NCBI RefSeq assembly: GCF_003330765.1
Contig: NZ_CP024903.1
Location: forward strand, 620,001-684,000
Source of the DNA: Burkholderia pyrrocinia
GTDB taxonomy: Bacteria; Pseudomonadota; Gammaproteobacteria; Burkholderiales; Burkholderiaceae
Reading direction: 5' to 3'
DNA: 64,000 nucleotides
This document shows, piece after piece, positions 26,635-35,836 of this stretch; position 1 is the first letter of the stretch, and the number at the start of each line of letters is the position of its first letter. The notes beneath the pieces were generated by a model. It saw only the letters and a list, made by a program, of their open reading frames with translations, was not told the DNA's origin and searched no databases. The position numbers and the translations under genes were made by a program.

Positions 26635-27366
26635 TCACCGTGCGTGCATGTTATTCGATAATGGCATGGCGTCGATCGGGACGGCGGACGGCGCGATTGT
26701 TCGCGAGGAAGATCTTATCGTCCGATTCTCGACCGGCGTCGGCACCGGCCATCGGGATGCTCGCACAACGGAAAAGCAGGCCAGCCTCACGGTAGACGAC
26801 TATGCTGTCGCGGGCCGCCGCGCCATGGCTTGCAACACTCCCGTCCCATAAGCGGTGCTGGTCGGCGCCACAACTACGTGTTTCCTAGTCCATTCGAAGG
26901 TATCCGTACCGGTTAAAAACAAGCGTCTTCTTGTCGGTACTCAGAACTCGACGAGATGGCTTCGAAGGCGACCACAAGTAATGTGCGAATTGCCATGACC
27001 AGTGCGCCGAAACTTTCAGGTGATAAAGGGAAGCTGCCGACACTCGGAACAGCTTGATGCGACTTCGTGCCGAACGCGGTCGGATGTCGGACGAAGAAGT
27101 TGGGGTTCGGATTTTTCACCTGCCCTCCAACGCCGTCACTAGGGAAGAGAACGTATACGCGCGCACCTAAAATATTCCGTCGCGGTATGTATGCGTTTTG
27201 AACAAGTCCTCTTGCTTGTGGACTCGCGACATTTCTACCGTATAGTCAGATTCTTGGGTTGGTTCGCTTTCAGTTTCGCTGAGGCTGGCGGACGCCGCGA
27301 AAAGCAATCGCCGGTGATGACGGCAATCCTCCCGTCGAGATACTGTAATGTCATCTGCAATGCGCG
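26635..27366. other. Gene-poor region, possibly decayed
   Basis: About 730 bases with only short, unconvincing frames (for example minus strand 26913-27119). Composition is mixed and the codon pattern is poor. I see no repeats, RNA gene or insertion-sequence end. It marks the boundary between the T6SS island and the metabolic genes. Confidence 0.4.
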
Positions 27367-28002
27367 TTACATGAAATAAGGCTTGTCGCCGTCGCTATTC
27401 AGCTTGTTGACGCCGAGGTTTTCTCCCACATGCAGCTCGGGCTCGGCAATGATCCTGGCGATCAGATCGGCTACGCTTTTGCGCGACACCACGGTGCCCT
27501 TGAAGGGTTCGTTCCTGGACGTGAGCTCGTAATCGATCTCGACCTCGTCCATCAACCACGCCGGGCGCAGGATCGTGTATTGGAGATCCGACGCTTCGAT
27601 CGCATCGGCCGCACGACGGAACGGCTTGAGGTCTTCGCCGATGATCGCGTTGTTCCAGTCGCCGAACTTGCCCGGCACTTCGTCGTAGATACCGAGCGAC
27701 AGCACGAAAACGAGACGCCTGTCGCCCGCGGCCTGCATGGCGGCGATCACGATCTTCGCCTGCGCGTCGAGATCTTCGCCGGTGAGGTTCGCATAGACGA
27801 TGTCCTGTCCTTGCACGGCGTTCAACAACAGCGTCCTGTCGAGCACGTTGCCGATGACGACCTTCGCGTTCGACGGCGTATCGCCGAGTTTTTTGGGGGT
27901 GCGTACGAGCAGAGTCTGGCTGACGTTCCGGTCGGCCGCGAGTGTGTCGATCACCCAGCGGGCGATCTGGCCGTTTGCGCCAATAATGAGGACATGCTTC
28001 AC
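27367..28002 (-). CDS. NmrA-like NAD(P)-binding protein
   Basis: About 211 aa from GTG 28002, chosen because AGGGAG lies eight bases upstream and the Rossmann strand VKHVLIIGANGQIARWVIDTL begins there. The GxxGxxxR dinucleotide motif is clear, with LVRTPKK after the second strand and YTILRPAWLMDE typical of atypical SDR/NmrA or biliverdin-reductase-B-like proteins. The substrate is unknown. It is last in a leftward run with two hydrolases; a broken SDR fragment lies directly upstream. Confidence 0.85.
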   Translation of the reverse strand: MKHVLIIGANGQIARWVIDTLAADRNVSQTLLVRTPKKLGDTPSNAKVVIGNVLDRTLLLNAVQGQDIVYANLTGEDLDAQAKIVIAAMQAAGDRRLVFVLSLGIYDEVPGKFGDWNNAIIGEDLKPFRRAADAIEASDLQYTILRPAWLMDEVEIDYELTSRNEPFKGTVVSRKSVADLIARIIAEPELHVGENLGVNKLNSDGDKPYFM

Positions 28003-28170
28003 GATACGGGCTCCCTTTGCGTTGATGGCGATGCCGCCGGCGGCGCGCACGCTCCTTTGCGGCGCGCGGTCGGCGCCACGCTGGCGCCATCCGCGCGAAC
28101 AGCTGCGCTGTCGCGAAGCCGATACCGCTGCTCGCGCCCGTGACGATCCGGTCTCGCCGGAAATCCGGAA
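28003..28170 (-). pseudogene. Remnant of a classical short-chain dehydrogenase N-terminus
   Basis: On the minus strand the start of an SDR is plain (IVTGASSGIGFATAQLFAR). The expected continuation (DGASV..TARRK) is in a different frame, and the next piece (RAAGGIAINAKGARIV) is in a third, running into the NmrA-like gene. The remaining 180 or so residues of an SDR are absent. It has no usable start codon. It is a decayed 5-prime end with at least two frameshifts. Confidence 0.65.
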
Positions 28171-28251
28171 TTCTATGAAATATCGTTCGTATGACTAAGA
28201 TACGGCTGGCGTGTGCCACGCCCGCCAAGCAAGCCGGCCCGTGGCTCGAGC

Positions 28252-29187
28252 CTAGAGCGTTTCCTTGAAGAACGGCACGACCTTCTTCATGGCGATGCCG
28301 ACCGGTTCGGGCTTGTCGTACAACTCATAGTGCGACCAGCCTTCGGCCACGACGATCTGCTTGTTCTTCGAGCCGGCCCGGCTGTAGATCTCCCAGCCAT
28401 CACGGTAGGCGCCGAAACCGCCCGGCTTGTCGCCGATGACGACCAGCAGCGGCTGGGTCAACAGCACTTCGGCGTTCAGGAAAGCATCCCAGCCCATCGC
28501 GGCGCTGCTGAACGACATCAGCTGGCTGGTGGCGCCGTTGGGTTGCTGCCCGCGCGCGGTCTTGTAGTACTCGGTGGCTTCGAGCACGTCGATGTCGGTA
28601 ATACCGGCTTTCTTGCCCGCTTCGACGGAATCGGGCAACAGGTTGGCCACATGACGTCCGCCACCCTGGGCCTCCGCGGTACGCATCGCGGCCATGTTCT
28701 CGGCGAATTCGAGCGGCTTGAAGTTGGCGAAGCCTTCGCGGATCAGGCGGCCGTAGTTCACGCCGGTGATCGACACGAGCGCCTTGATGCGGTGATCGGT
28801 GATGCCGGCATGAACGGTGTAGGCGCCGCCACCGCACACGCCGATCGCGCCGATGCGGCCGGCATCGACATAGGGCAGCGATTGCAGGTAGTCGACCGCG
28901 AAGCGGATGTCCGACACGCGGATCGACGGATCTTCGATGAAGCGCGGCGTGCCGCCGCTCGCACCCTGGAAGCTCGCGTCGTGCACCAGCACGACAAAGC
29001 CTTCCTCGGCCAGCCCCTTCGCGTAGATGTTGCCGGCGGTCTGCTCCTTGCAGCTGCCGATCGGGTGCGTGCTGACGATCGCGGGGTACTGCTTGCTCTC
29101 GTCGAAACCGGGCGGGAAATAGAGGTCGGCAGCCGTGTCCCAGCCGAGGTTCGGGTAGGTCACGCTCTTGATGTTGCTCGTGCTCAT
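28252..29187 (-). CDS. Alpha/beta hydrolase, dienelactone-hydrolase-like (paralogue 2)
   Basis: A 311-aa protein with the alpha/beta hydrolase fold. The nucleophile elbow reads GVCGGG, so the nucleophile is Cys as in dienelactone hydrolase rather than Ser. Other parts are YPAIVSTHPIGSCKEQT (oxyanion region), LVVIGDKPGG (acid strand) and EGWSHYELYD (catalytic His). No signal peptide. GGAG lies ahead of the ATG. It is paralogous to the next gene upstream, 47 bases away. The substrate cannot be told from sequence. Confidence 0.88.
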   Translation of the reverse strand: MSTSNIKSVTYPNLGWDTAADLYFPPGFDESKQYPAIVSTHPIGSCKEQTAGNIYAKGLAEEGFVVLVHDASFQGASGGTPRFIEDPSIRVSDIRFAVDYLQSLPYVDAGRIGAIGVCGGGAYTVHAGITDHRIKALVSITGVNYGRLIREGFANFKPLEFAENMAAMRTAEAQGGGRHVANLLPDSVEAGKKAGITDIDVLEATEYYKTARGQQPNGATSQLMSFSSAAMGWDAFLNAEVLLTQPLLVVIGDKPGGFGAYRDGWEIYSRAGSKNKQIVVAEGWSHYELYDKPEPVGIAMKKVVPFFKETL

Positions 29188-29234
29188 GAATGACTCCAGT
29201 CAAATGGGGGCGCGGGCACAGCCCGCGTACAGGT

Positions 29235-30152
29235 TTACTTCAACGTGCGCCGGAAAAACGGCGCGAGCACGGATACGGCTTCGTCCACGTATTGCGGCAC
29301 GTCGTACAGCGACATGTGATTCGCACCTTCGACGATGTGCATCTGCTTGTCCTGGCTGGCGGCGCGCGCGAGCAGGTCGTCGCTCATCCACTTGCTGCCT
29401 GCCACGCTGCCTGCCACGGCCAGGATCGGCTGGGTCAGGAACGCTTCGGCCTTGTTGTAGGCGTCGTAGGTGATGATCTGGGTCAGATCGCGGGCCAGCG
29501 CGAAGCCGGGGGCGTTCGGGTGCTCGCAACGCGGCGTGTGGTAGTACTCCCACGCTTCGGCCAGCTCGGGATTGGGCGCGTCTTCCTTCTTCATCGGGGC
29601 GAGCGGGATCGTGGCGTAGCCGGCCTGGCCGGCGTCATGGGTCCGCGCCTGCGAGCCCGCTTCCAGCAGCCCGATGGCATCGGCGTCCTTGACGGTGTTT
29701 TCCCAGCCGTTGCGGAACATCTGGCCGATGTTCACGGCGCTCACGGTGCCCAGCGCCTTGATGCGACGGTCATTGATGGCAGCGTTGGCGCTGTAGCCCG
29801 CGCCCGCGCAGATGCCCATCGCGCCGATGTTGTCCTGGTCGATGTAAGGCAGCGTGGTCAGGTAGTCGATGACGGCACTCACGTCCTCGGTGCTGACCGA
29901 CGGATTCTCCAGCTGGCGCGGCTCGCCCGTGCTCTCGCCCTGATAGGAGCGGTCGAACGCAATGGTCACGAAGCCTTGTTCCGCCAGCTTCCCGGCGTAC
30001 AGGCCGGCCGTCTGCTCCTTCACGCCGCCGCCCGGGTGAGAGACGACGATGGCCGGGTACTTCCTGCTCGCGTCGAAGCCGGCGGGGAAGTGGATCACGG
30101 CTGACGTCGTGATGCCTTGGCCGTTGAGATTCTTGAAGCTGACTTTCTGCAT
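29235..30152 (-). CDS. Alpha/beta hydrolase, dienelactone-hydrolase-like (paralogue 1)
   Basis: A 305-aa protein. ATG 30152 is preferred because GGAGG precedes it; the open frame to 30335 is not needed. Nucleophile elbow GICAGAGY (Cys), with YPAIVVSHPGGGVKEQTAGLYAGKLAEQG and catalytic His in EGANHMSLYDVP. It shares layout and many motifs with the downstream paralogue, so the pair probably arose by tandem duplication. First gene of the leftward operon. Confidence 0.88.
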   Translation of the reverse strand: MQKVSFKNLNGQGITTSAVIHFPAGFDASRKYPAIVVSHPGGGVKEQTAGLYAGKLAEQGFVTIAFDRSYQGESTGEPRQLENPSVSTEDVSAVIDYLTTLPYIDQDNIGAMGICAGAGYSANAAINDRRIKALGTVSAVNIGQMFRNGWENTVKDADAIGLLEAGSQARTHDAGQAGYATIPLAPMKKEDAPNPELAEAWEYYHTPRCEHPNAPGFALARDLTQIITYDAYNKAEAFLTQPILAVAGSVAGSKWMSDDLLARAASQDKQMHIVEGANHMSLYDVPQYVDEAVSVLAPFFRRTLK

Positions 30153-30644
30153 GACGACCTCCTGGATTGCAGGGGAAACGAGCGACTTGCGAAGGCTTAT
30201 TCGCGAGCGTGCTGCCAGGTTCAAATGGTAGGAACCGCATCGGCCATCGGCAAGCGCCGGCCAGCTACTACACATGTAAATCCAGCTTAACAATGCAGGC
30301 CGCTTGTCCCCCTGGAAGGTGATGCCCGGTGGCATGCGGCCTTCCTATCATTGGTCTGGTCGTTCATGCAGGTGAATGAGCCCGCGTCGCGTGCGTCGGC
30401 GCGCAATATCCGCCGCAAGCAGGGAAGCGGCCCGAAGTACGGAACGTCGAAATGAGTCGAATTGACATCGAACGGCCCGCGCCTCTGTAATCGAAAAATC
30501 AGGATGACGGAACAGCGATGCCTGTTCGACGTGCATCGACATCGACACGATGCATCCGCCGGACGATGAACGTCGTCCGTTTTTATCGGGTTGACGAACG
30601 CGGACGCACGCGCTTGCGGCGTTCGACGAGGAGAGGTGACGAGC
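30153..30644. promoter_or_regulatory. Divergent intergenic region
   Basis: About 490 bases between the leftward hydrolase operon and the rightward reductase. It should hold both promoters. No operator repeat or regulator gene is visible, and the short minus-strand frames are not convincing. Confidence 0.4.
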
Positions 30645-31607
30645 ATGATCGACGGGCTGCAAGTCCGTGTTGCGGGGCGGCGTGACGAAGCCGCCGACAT
30701 CTGCAGTTTCGAACTGGTTCACGCGGATGGCCTGCCGCTGCCGCCGTTCTCGGCGGGCTCGCATATCGACGTGAGCGTGCCCGGCGGCCCGACGCGCCAG
30801 TATTCGCTGTGCAATGCACCCGACGAAACGCATCGATACCAGATTGCCGTCCTGCGCGATCCCAAGTCGCGCGGCGGGTCGGCCGGCATGCACGATCGGG
30901 TGAAAGTCGGCGACGCGTTGACGATCAGCGTGCCGAGGAATCATTTCGCATTGGCGCATGACGCCACGCACAGCCTGCTGCTGGCAGGCGGCATCGGTGT
31001 GACGCCGATGCTCTGCATGGCGGAACGGCTCGCCAGCATCGATGCGTCGTTCGACCTGCATTACTGCACGCGTTCACGCGCGCGCACGGCATTTCTCGAC
31101 CGTATCGCCCGCGCACGCTACGCCGGCCGCGTGCAGGTTCATTTCGACGACGAAGCCGACGGCCAGCGCTTCGATATCGCGGCACGGCTCGCCGCTCCCG
31201 AGAACGGCACGCAGCTGTACGTATGCGGACCCAAGGGTTTCATGGATGCGGTGCTGACCATCGCGCGTGCGAGCAGGTGGCCGGAAGCGCAACTGCATGT
31301 CGAGTTCTTTGCCGCAGAGGCGCGACAGACGGATCGGGATGGCCGGTTCGAATTCGAGATAGCGAGCTCGGGCAAGGTGATCGTCGTCGAAAAGAACGAA
31401 TCGGTCGTACGGGCACTCGCGAAGGCCGGCATCGACATCGAAACGTCGTGCGAGCAGGGGGTGTGCGGGACCTGCGCGACCCGCGTGCTCGCGGGAGAGC
31501 CGGAGCATTTCGATCTCTGCCTGACGCCCGACGAACGGGCAGCGAACGACCAGTTCCTGCCGTGCTGTTCCCGGTCGAAGTCCGCCAGGCTGGTTCTGGA
31601 TCTGTAA
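30645..31607 (+). CDS. Phthalate-dioxygenase-reductase-type flavoprotein (FMN, NAD, 2Fe-2S)
   Basis: A 320-aa protein from ATG 30645 with GAGGAGAGG upstream. Domains in order: FAD/FMN barrel with RQYSLCN near 55-60, NAD-binding domain with LLLAGGIGVTPMLCMAERL and the YVCGPKGFMDAVL motif, then a plant-type ferredoxin domain with SCEQGVCGTCATRVL and PCCSRS as cluster ligands. This is the VanB/PobB family order. It moves electrons from NADH to a Rieske oxygenase, but no oxygenase gene is adjacent. Confidence 0.93.
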   Translation: MIDGLQVRVAGRRDEAADICSFELVHADGLPLPPFSAGSHIDVSVPGGPTRQYSLCNAPDETHRYQIAVLRDPKSRGGSAGMHDRVKVGDALTISVPRNHFALAHDATHSLLLAGGIGVTPMLCMAERLASIDASFDLHYCTRSRARTAFLDRIARARYAGRVQVHFDDEADGQRFDIAARLAAPENGTQLYVCGPKGFMDAVLTIARASRWPEAQLHVEFFAAEARQTDRDGRFEFEIASSGKVIVVEKNESVVRALAKAGIDIETSCEQGVCGTCATRVLAGEPEHFDLCLTPDERAANDQFLPCCSRSKSARLVLDL

Positions 31608-31667
31608 GCGGCCCGCTGGCTTCGACGACCGGTTCCGGATCGTCGTGACGGATTCGAAACGCAGCGC

Positions 31668-31716
31668 GCGCCGCAACGATTCCCCCGCGATGTCTGCGGC
31701 GGAATCGTTGCGGCGC
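31668..31716. terminator. Bidirectional terminator hairpin
   Basis: Perfect 16-bp inverted repeat, arms 31668-31683 and 31701-31716 with a 17-base loop, between two convergent genes. The T-tract is weak, so efficiency is uncertain. Confidence 0.7.
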
Positions 31717-31753
31717 GGCCTGTCGACTGGATGATCGCAGCCGTCGGGGCGCG

Positions 31754-32935
31754 TCAGAACTTGTGTCGCATCGCGATGCGCAGCGCCACCTGATGATTGG
31801 ATGTCGACGGCGTCAACTGATTGATCGACGCGACCGCGCTTCGGCCGGTCGAATCGGTTCCGCTCGCGCGCTGATACGAGCCGACGAAGTAGACATCCGT
31901 CCGTTTCGACAGGAAGTAGTCGGCGCCGATCGACCCCTGGTTGTAGTGGGCGCCCCCGACCGCATCGGCGCCGCTGTTCTTCGTGTAGACATAGTTGGCG
32001 CCCACGACAAATGCCGGCGTGATCTGGTACTTCACGTTCAGTTCGGCATTATTGAATTTCGCGGTTCCACCGATGCCGCCGGCGGGCACGGGGCCCGTCG
32101 AGGTATCGCCGAGATGACGGTACTGCGTGTTCGAATAGGTCGCACCCAAGGTCAGCGAACCGATCGTGTAGGCGGCGCCCGTGCCGATCACCTGCAACGT
32201 ATGCGCTGACGCATAGCCCGAAATCACGGGCGATGCGCCGAAGTTCGAGCCGGGCACTTCGTTGACCGTCGGAGCGACGGTTCCCCCCGATCCGTAGAAG
32301 GACGTGTTCGGGTTGCGCACGTTGAGATAGCCCGCGCCGAATGAAAACGGACCGTTCGAGTAGCGGGCGCCAGCCGACCAGATCTGGTTGCGTCCCGTGC
32401 GACCCGGCACGCCGCCCAGCGAGTAGAGGGCGGTCGCGGTCACTCCGTGAAATGTCGGGCTGGTGTACTTGATCGCGTTGTTGACGCGGTTGGTATTGTT
32501 GAAATTGTCGTTGTCGGACGGATGGGCGGCCAGGTAGCCGCCCCATTGATCGCCCGCTTCGAGCAGGCCGACCGAATCGACGACGGAATCGTATTGACGC
32601 CCGAGGGTGACGACACCGTACGGACCGGAAAGGCCGACATAGACTTGCCGACCGAATTCGAGGCCGCCCTGGCCGAGCTTGCCGGTATTCACGTCAAAGC
32701 CGTTTTCCATCACGGCGACCACACCGTAACCGCCGCCGAGGTCCTCCTGCACGCGCAATCCCCACCGGCTGCCGTTCAGCACGCCACTCGCGAGGCTGTA
32801 CAGGTGATGGCCGGATGCGTTGCTGACGTAGTTGAGCCCTTCGTCGAGGATCCCGTACAACTGCACGCTGCTCTGCGCATTTGCCGTGCCGCTGATGCAG
32901 CCCATCGCTGCGCAAAGCGCAATCGTCTTTTTCAT
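31754..32935 (-). CDS. Gram-negative trimeric porin (Porin_4 family)
   Basis: A 393-aa outer-membrane porin. The signal peptide KKTIALCAAMGCISGTANA is followed by the first strand QSSVQLYGILDEGLNY. Repeating amphipathic strands run to the terminal phenylalanine (VALRIAMRHKF), as needed for Bam recognition. The constriction-loop region (YDSVVDSVGLLEAGDQWGG) and the strand RWGLRVQEDLGGGYGVVAVMENGF are typical of betaproteobacterial general porins. Stand-alone gene; substrate preference unknown. Confidence 0.95.
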   Translation of the reverse strand: MKKTIALCAAMGCISGTANAQSSVQLYGILDEGLNYVSNASGHHLYSLASGVLNGSRWGLRVQEDLGGGYGVVAVMENGFDVNTGKLGQGGLEFGRQVYVGLSGPYGVVTLGRQYDSVVDSVGLLEAGDQWGGYLAAHPSDNDNFNNTNRVNNAIKYTSPTFHGVTATALYSLGGVPGRTGRNQIWSAGARYSNGPFSFGAGYLNVRNPNTSFYGSGGTVAPTVNEVPGSNFGASPVISGYASAHTLQVIGTGAAYTIGSLTLGATYSNTQYRHLGDTSTGPVPAGGIGGTAKFNNAELNVKYQITPAFVVGANYVYTKNSGADAVGGAHYNQGSIGADYFLSKRTDVYFVGSYQRASGTDSTGRSAVASINQLTPSTSNHQVALRIAMRHKF

Positions 32936-33416
32936 CGAACGTCTCCAAATCTCTTCTGAATTTATGTGTCGTGACGTAGCAATCAGCGGACGAATGATTG
33001 ATTCGGATAACTGATAGACAGGGGTAGTTCGGGATCAATCGACAACGACCTTTCACCCGTCTCATCCGAACCTGCAACGTCCTGCTGTCGCAACGTTCGG
33101 TGATTAGATGCGTGGCTGACGTCACCGTCAATTGATTGGGCTATCCGATTCCGTGCAGTGAAACAGGCGTGCGCCAGGCCTCGTGGCGAGCGTGGAGACC
33201 CTTAAGGGTAAAGCCGCATCGCGCGGCCTTGCCTGCAATATGTCGTGGGAAATGTCGAGGCGGTTGCTGCATCGGGCGTGATCGCGGATGACCGCCTGCA
33301 CATGTTGATCGTGCCGACTCGTGGAGGCGATCCGGTAGCGCGATTGAAGATTTGTCTGCGGCGTTTGACCGGCGTCGTGCACATGATTGCTTTTCGGCGC
33401 TTGAAGGATGCCCCGC
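32936..33416. other. Intergenic region upstream of the porin
   Basis: About 480 bases carrying the porin promoter and leader. No convincing gene, RNA or repeat is seen. Confidence 0.4.
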
Positions 33417-33731
33417 CTATTTCACGAGGTGAATCCTTCTTCCGGATCCGGTGGATTTCGACGGCGTCTCGATGCGCCCGGAACCACCACCATCGACGTT
33501 TTCCTTTGCCATCCGCATCGCCTGGTCGAACTGCGTGCCGGTGGCAACGTGGCGATGATCCACGCTGACCAGCCATCCACGCCCGCTGTGGCACCAGCGT
33601 ATCCGCCGCTCGTCGAGCAACGCAGCGAACCATCGCCACAGCGCGGCGTCTTCCGCGTTGGCGCTGTCACGCGCTGCCGCGCGCGCGATCGTCATGCTCG
33701 ATGTGTAAACCTCGGTTCGTTGCTTTTGCAT
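33417..33731 (-). CDS. Small hypothetical protein
   Basis: A 104-aa protein from ATG 33731. A central stretch (LWRWFAALLDERRIRWCHSGRGWLVSVDHRHVATG) looks like a folded small domain with three tryptophans; the C-terminus is polar. No family is recognised. A 31-codon ORF with its own ribosome site ends 17 bases before it, so the two may form one small transcript. Coding status is probable but not certain. Confidence 0.5.
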   Translation of the reverse strand: MQKQRTEVYTSSMTIARAAARDSANAEDAALWRWFAALLDERRIRWCHSGRGWLVSVDHRHVATGTQFDQAMRMAKENVDGGGSGRIETPSKSTGSGRRIHLVK

Positions 33732-33747
33732 CGTTTGAGCCTTGCAA

Positions 33748-33843
33748 TTAGCCAGGCTGGCCCGTCGATTCCGCAGCCGCCTCGAACGGATCGCCGACGA
33801 GGCTCACATCGGCCACGCGTTCGACCGGGACCCATACCTTCAC
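33748..33843 (-). CDS. Possible 31-aa small ORF upstream of the hypothetical gene
   Basis: GTG 33843 with AGGA about nine bases upstream, reading VKVWVPVERVADVSLVGDP and ending STGQPG. The codon choice is regular for this genome. It ends 17 bases before the next start on the same strand, in a leader-peptide position. It may also be chance. Confidence 0.3.
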   Translation of the reverse strand: MKVWVPVERVADVSLVGDPFEAAAESTGQPG

Positions 33844-34181
33844 CTTGTGTTTCCTTTTCCAATCAACAATCCGCCGCCAGTCGTGTGGAAAAGACCGTGG
33901 CACTGCCGTAGCGTCAACAGTGTCGGTTCGACTGTCGTCACGTCAATACCGTTTGCCCAATGATTCCGTACTTCGGAAGCCGTGCGGGAGATGTGGAATC
34001 GGGCCTGCCGGGCAGGCAGTACGTGTCGCACGAAAAGGCGGGACGCTGGCATTCCGACGTACGGAACAGCGTCCGGCCGTGCATTGACGCGTTCATTGGT
34101 GCCGCACACGATGGATGTCGATACCCGTCGCATTGCCCGACGATTCGGGGCGTTCAGTGCGACATTCGACCATGTCCAGCC

Positions 34182-35474
34182 ATGAACCACGCAGAACTCG
34201 CAATTCCGGTCGGTTCGGCCGATGCCCGCCAGGCCGGCGACTGCCGCGCACTGTCCACGCTCATTCGTCCCGGCGATACGGTGATGTGGGGCCAGTCGCA
34301 CGCCGAACCGGTGACGCTGATGCGCGCGCTGGTCGCCCAGCGGCACAGCGTGAAGTGGATCCGCCTCTTTCTCGGTATCGGCCTCGCCGACATACTGGCC
34401 CCCGAACATACCGACGCATTCGATTTCCTCGCCTATTGCGGCAGCGGCGCCAACCGCAAGCTTGCGAGCGCGAACGTGCTCGACATTCTCCCCGCGCACT
34501 ATTCGCAATTGCCGGAGCTGATTCGCAGCGGTGCGTTGCGGATCGACGTCGTGATGTTGCAGGTCTCGTCGCCGGACGAGCACGGCCGCTACAGCCTCGG
34601 GCTCGCGCGCGAGTATCTGGTCGAAGCGGTGAAACATGCGCGGGCGATCGTCGCGGAAGTGCATCCCGACGTGCCCTGGACTTATGGCGGCCCCTATTTG
34701 CGCGCGGCCGACATCGATTTGCTGGTGACGTCGGACGCGTCGTTCCCGAACGCCGCGCCAACGACGCCCGGGCCAGTGGAACAGGCGATCGGGCGGCACG
34801 TCGCGCCGCTCGTGGAAGACGGCGCGACGCTGCAGACGGGCATCGGCGCGATTCCGGACGCGGTGATGGCGGCACTCCACGGCAAGCGCGACCTGGGTGT
34901 GCATACCGGCAGCATCGGGGACGGCGTCGCGGCGCTGTGCGAAGCCGGCGTCGTGACGAATGCGCGCAAGACGATCGACGCGGGGATCTCCGTCGGCGGG
35001 GTGATCATCGGCTCCGCGCACGTGCGCCGTTTTGCGCATCGCAATCCCGCGCTCGAACTGCGCGGCACCGAATACACGCATAACCCGCACGTGCTGCGTC
35101 GGATCGACCGCTTCGTCGCGATCAATTCGGCGGTGGAGGTGGACCTGACGGGGCAGATCAATGCCGAGGTCGCCGCGGGTACCTACGTCGGCGCGATCGG
35201 CGGCGTCGGTGATTTCCTGCGCGCGGCGCAGATCAGCCGCGGTGGCGTGCCGGTTGTCGCATTACCGTCCACCGCAGGCGTGCACAGTCGCATCGTGACG
35301 CGGTTGTCGGGCCCCGTCACGGTGCCGCGTAGCGACGCGTGCGTGATCGTCACCGAATACGGGATCGCCGATTTGCGCGGCCTGTCGCTCGCGCAGCGCA
35401 TGCCGAAGATGATTGCCGTCGCCCATCCCCACCATCGCGAGCGGCTGGAGCGTGAGGCCTGCGCACGCTGCTGA
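34182..35474 (+). CDS. Acetyl-CoA hydrolase/transferase family CoA-transferase (4-hydroxybutyrate CoA-transferase-like)
   Basis: A 430-aa protein from ATG 34182. Family blocks are STLIRPGDTVMWGQSHAEP, IDVVMLQVSSPDEHGRYSLG, GATLQTGIGAIPDAVMAAL, INSAVEVDLTGQINAE (this block holds the catalytic glutamate in 4-hydroxybutyrate CoA-transferases), GGVGDFLRAAQISRGG and VTEYGIADLRGLSLAQR. It transfers CoA between acyl-CoA and a carboxylate such as acetate. The likely substrate is a short acyl group; context gives no pathway. Confidence 0.9.
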   Translation: MNHAELAIPVGSADARQAGDCRALSTLIRPGDTVMWGQSHAEPVTLMRALVAQRHSVKWIRLFLGIGLADILAPEHTDAFDFLAYCGSGANRKLASANVLDILPAHYSQLPELIRSGALRIDVVMLQVSSPDEHGRYSLGLAREYLVEAVKHARAIVAEVHPDVPWTYGGPYLRAADIDLLVTSDASFPNAAPTTPGPVEQAIGRHVAPLVEDGATLQTGIGAIPDAVMAALHGKRDLGVHTGSIGDGVAALCEAGVVTNARKTIDAGISVGGVIIGSAHVRRFAHRNPALELRGTEYTHNPHVLRRIDRFVAINSAVEVDLTGQINAEVAAGTYVGAIGGVGDFLRAAQISRGGVPVVALPSTAGVHSRIVTRLSGPVTVPRSDACVIVTEYGIADLRGLSLAQRMPKMIAVAHPHHRERLEREACARC

Positions 35475-35539
35475 CCGGGCGTGGCGCGCCGGTAGCTTTC
35501 ATCGCGACGATCTCGCCTGCATGACGCGCGATGGCAACA

Positions 35540-35575
35540 AAAAACCCGCGAAGCCATGCACTGTCGCGGGTTTTT
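35540..35575. terminator. Rho-independent terminator beyond the tRNA gene
   Basis: Arms 35540-35551 and 35564-35575 pair over 12 bases (CCCGCGA core with A-run on one side and T-run on the other). With runs on both sides it can stop transcription from the leftward tRNA and from the rightward CoA-transferase. Confidence 0.85.
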
Positions 35576-35606
35576 GGAAATGCTCGAAACGCGGGGAAAC
35601 CGCATC

Positions 35607-35691
35607 TGGTGCCGACGGCGAGACTCGAACTCGCACAGCTTTCGCCACTACCCCCTCAAGATAGCGTGTCTACCAATTTCACCACGTCGGC
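35607..35691 (-). tRNA. tRNA-Leu (anticodon GAG)
   Basis: An 85-nt class II tRNA including encoded CCA. The acceptor stem GCCGACG pairs with CGTCGGC. The D-arm (GGTGAAATTGGTAGACAC) and the stem CTATC/GGTAG with loop TTGAGGG place GAG at 35655-35657. A long variable arm and the GTTCGAGTC T-loop are present. It closely follows the known bacterial tRNA-Leu(GAG) pattern and reads CTC/CTT codons. Confidence 0.96.
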
Positions 35692-35836
35692 ACTGCACTG
35701 CAAGGGGCGCCATTCTAGCGTCACATTGCGCGTTTGTGAAGGGGATGTGACACGGTGGACGACTGCGCGAAAGCGATCCCGGTAGAATTCATGCGACCGG
35801 TCCGACGATCATTGCCATTGCTACCCGCTTTCCACC

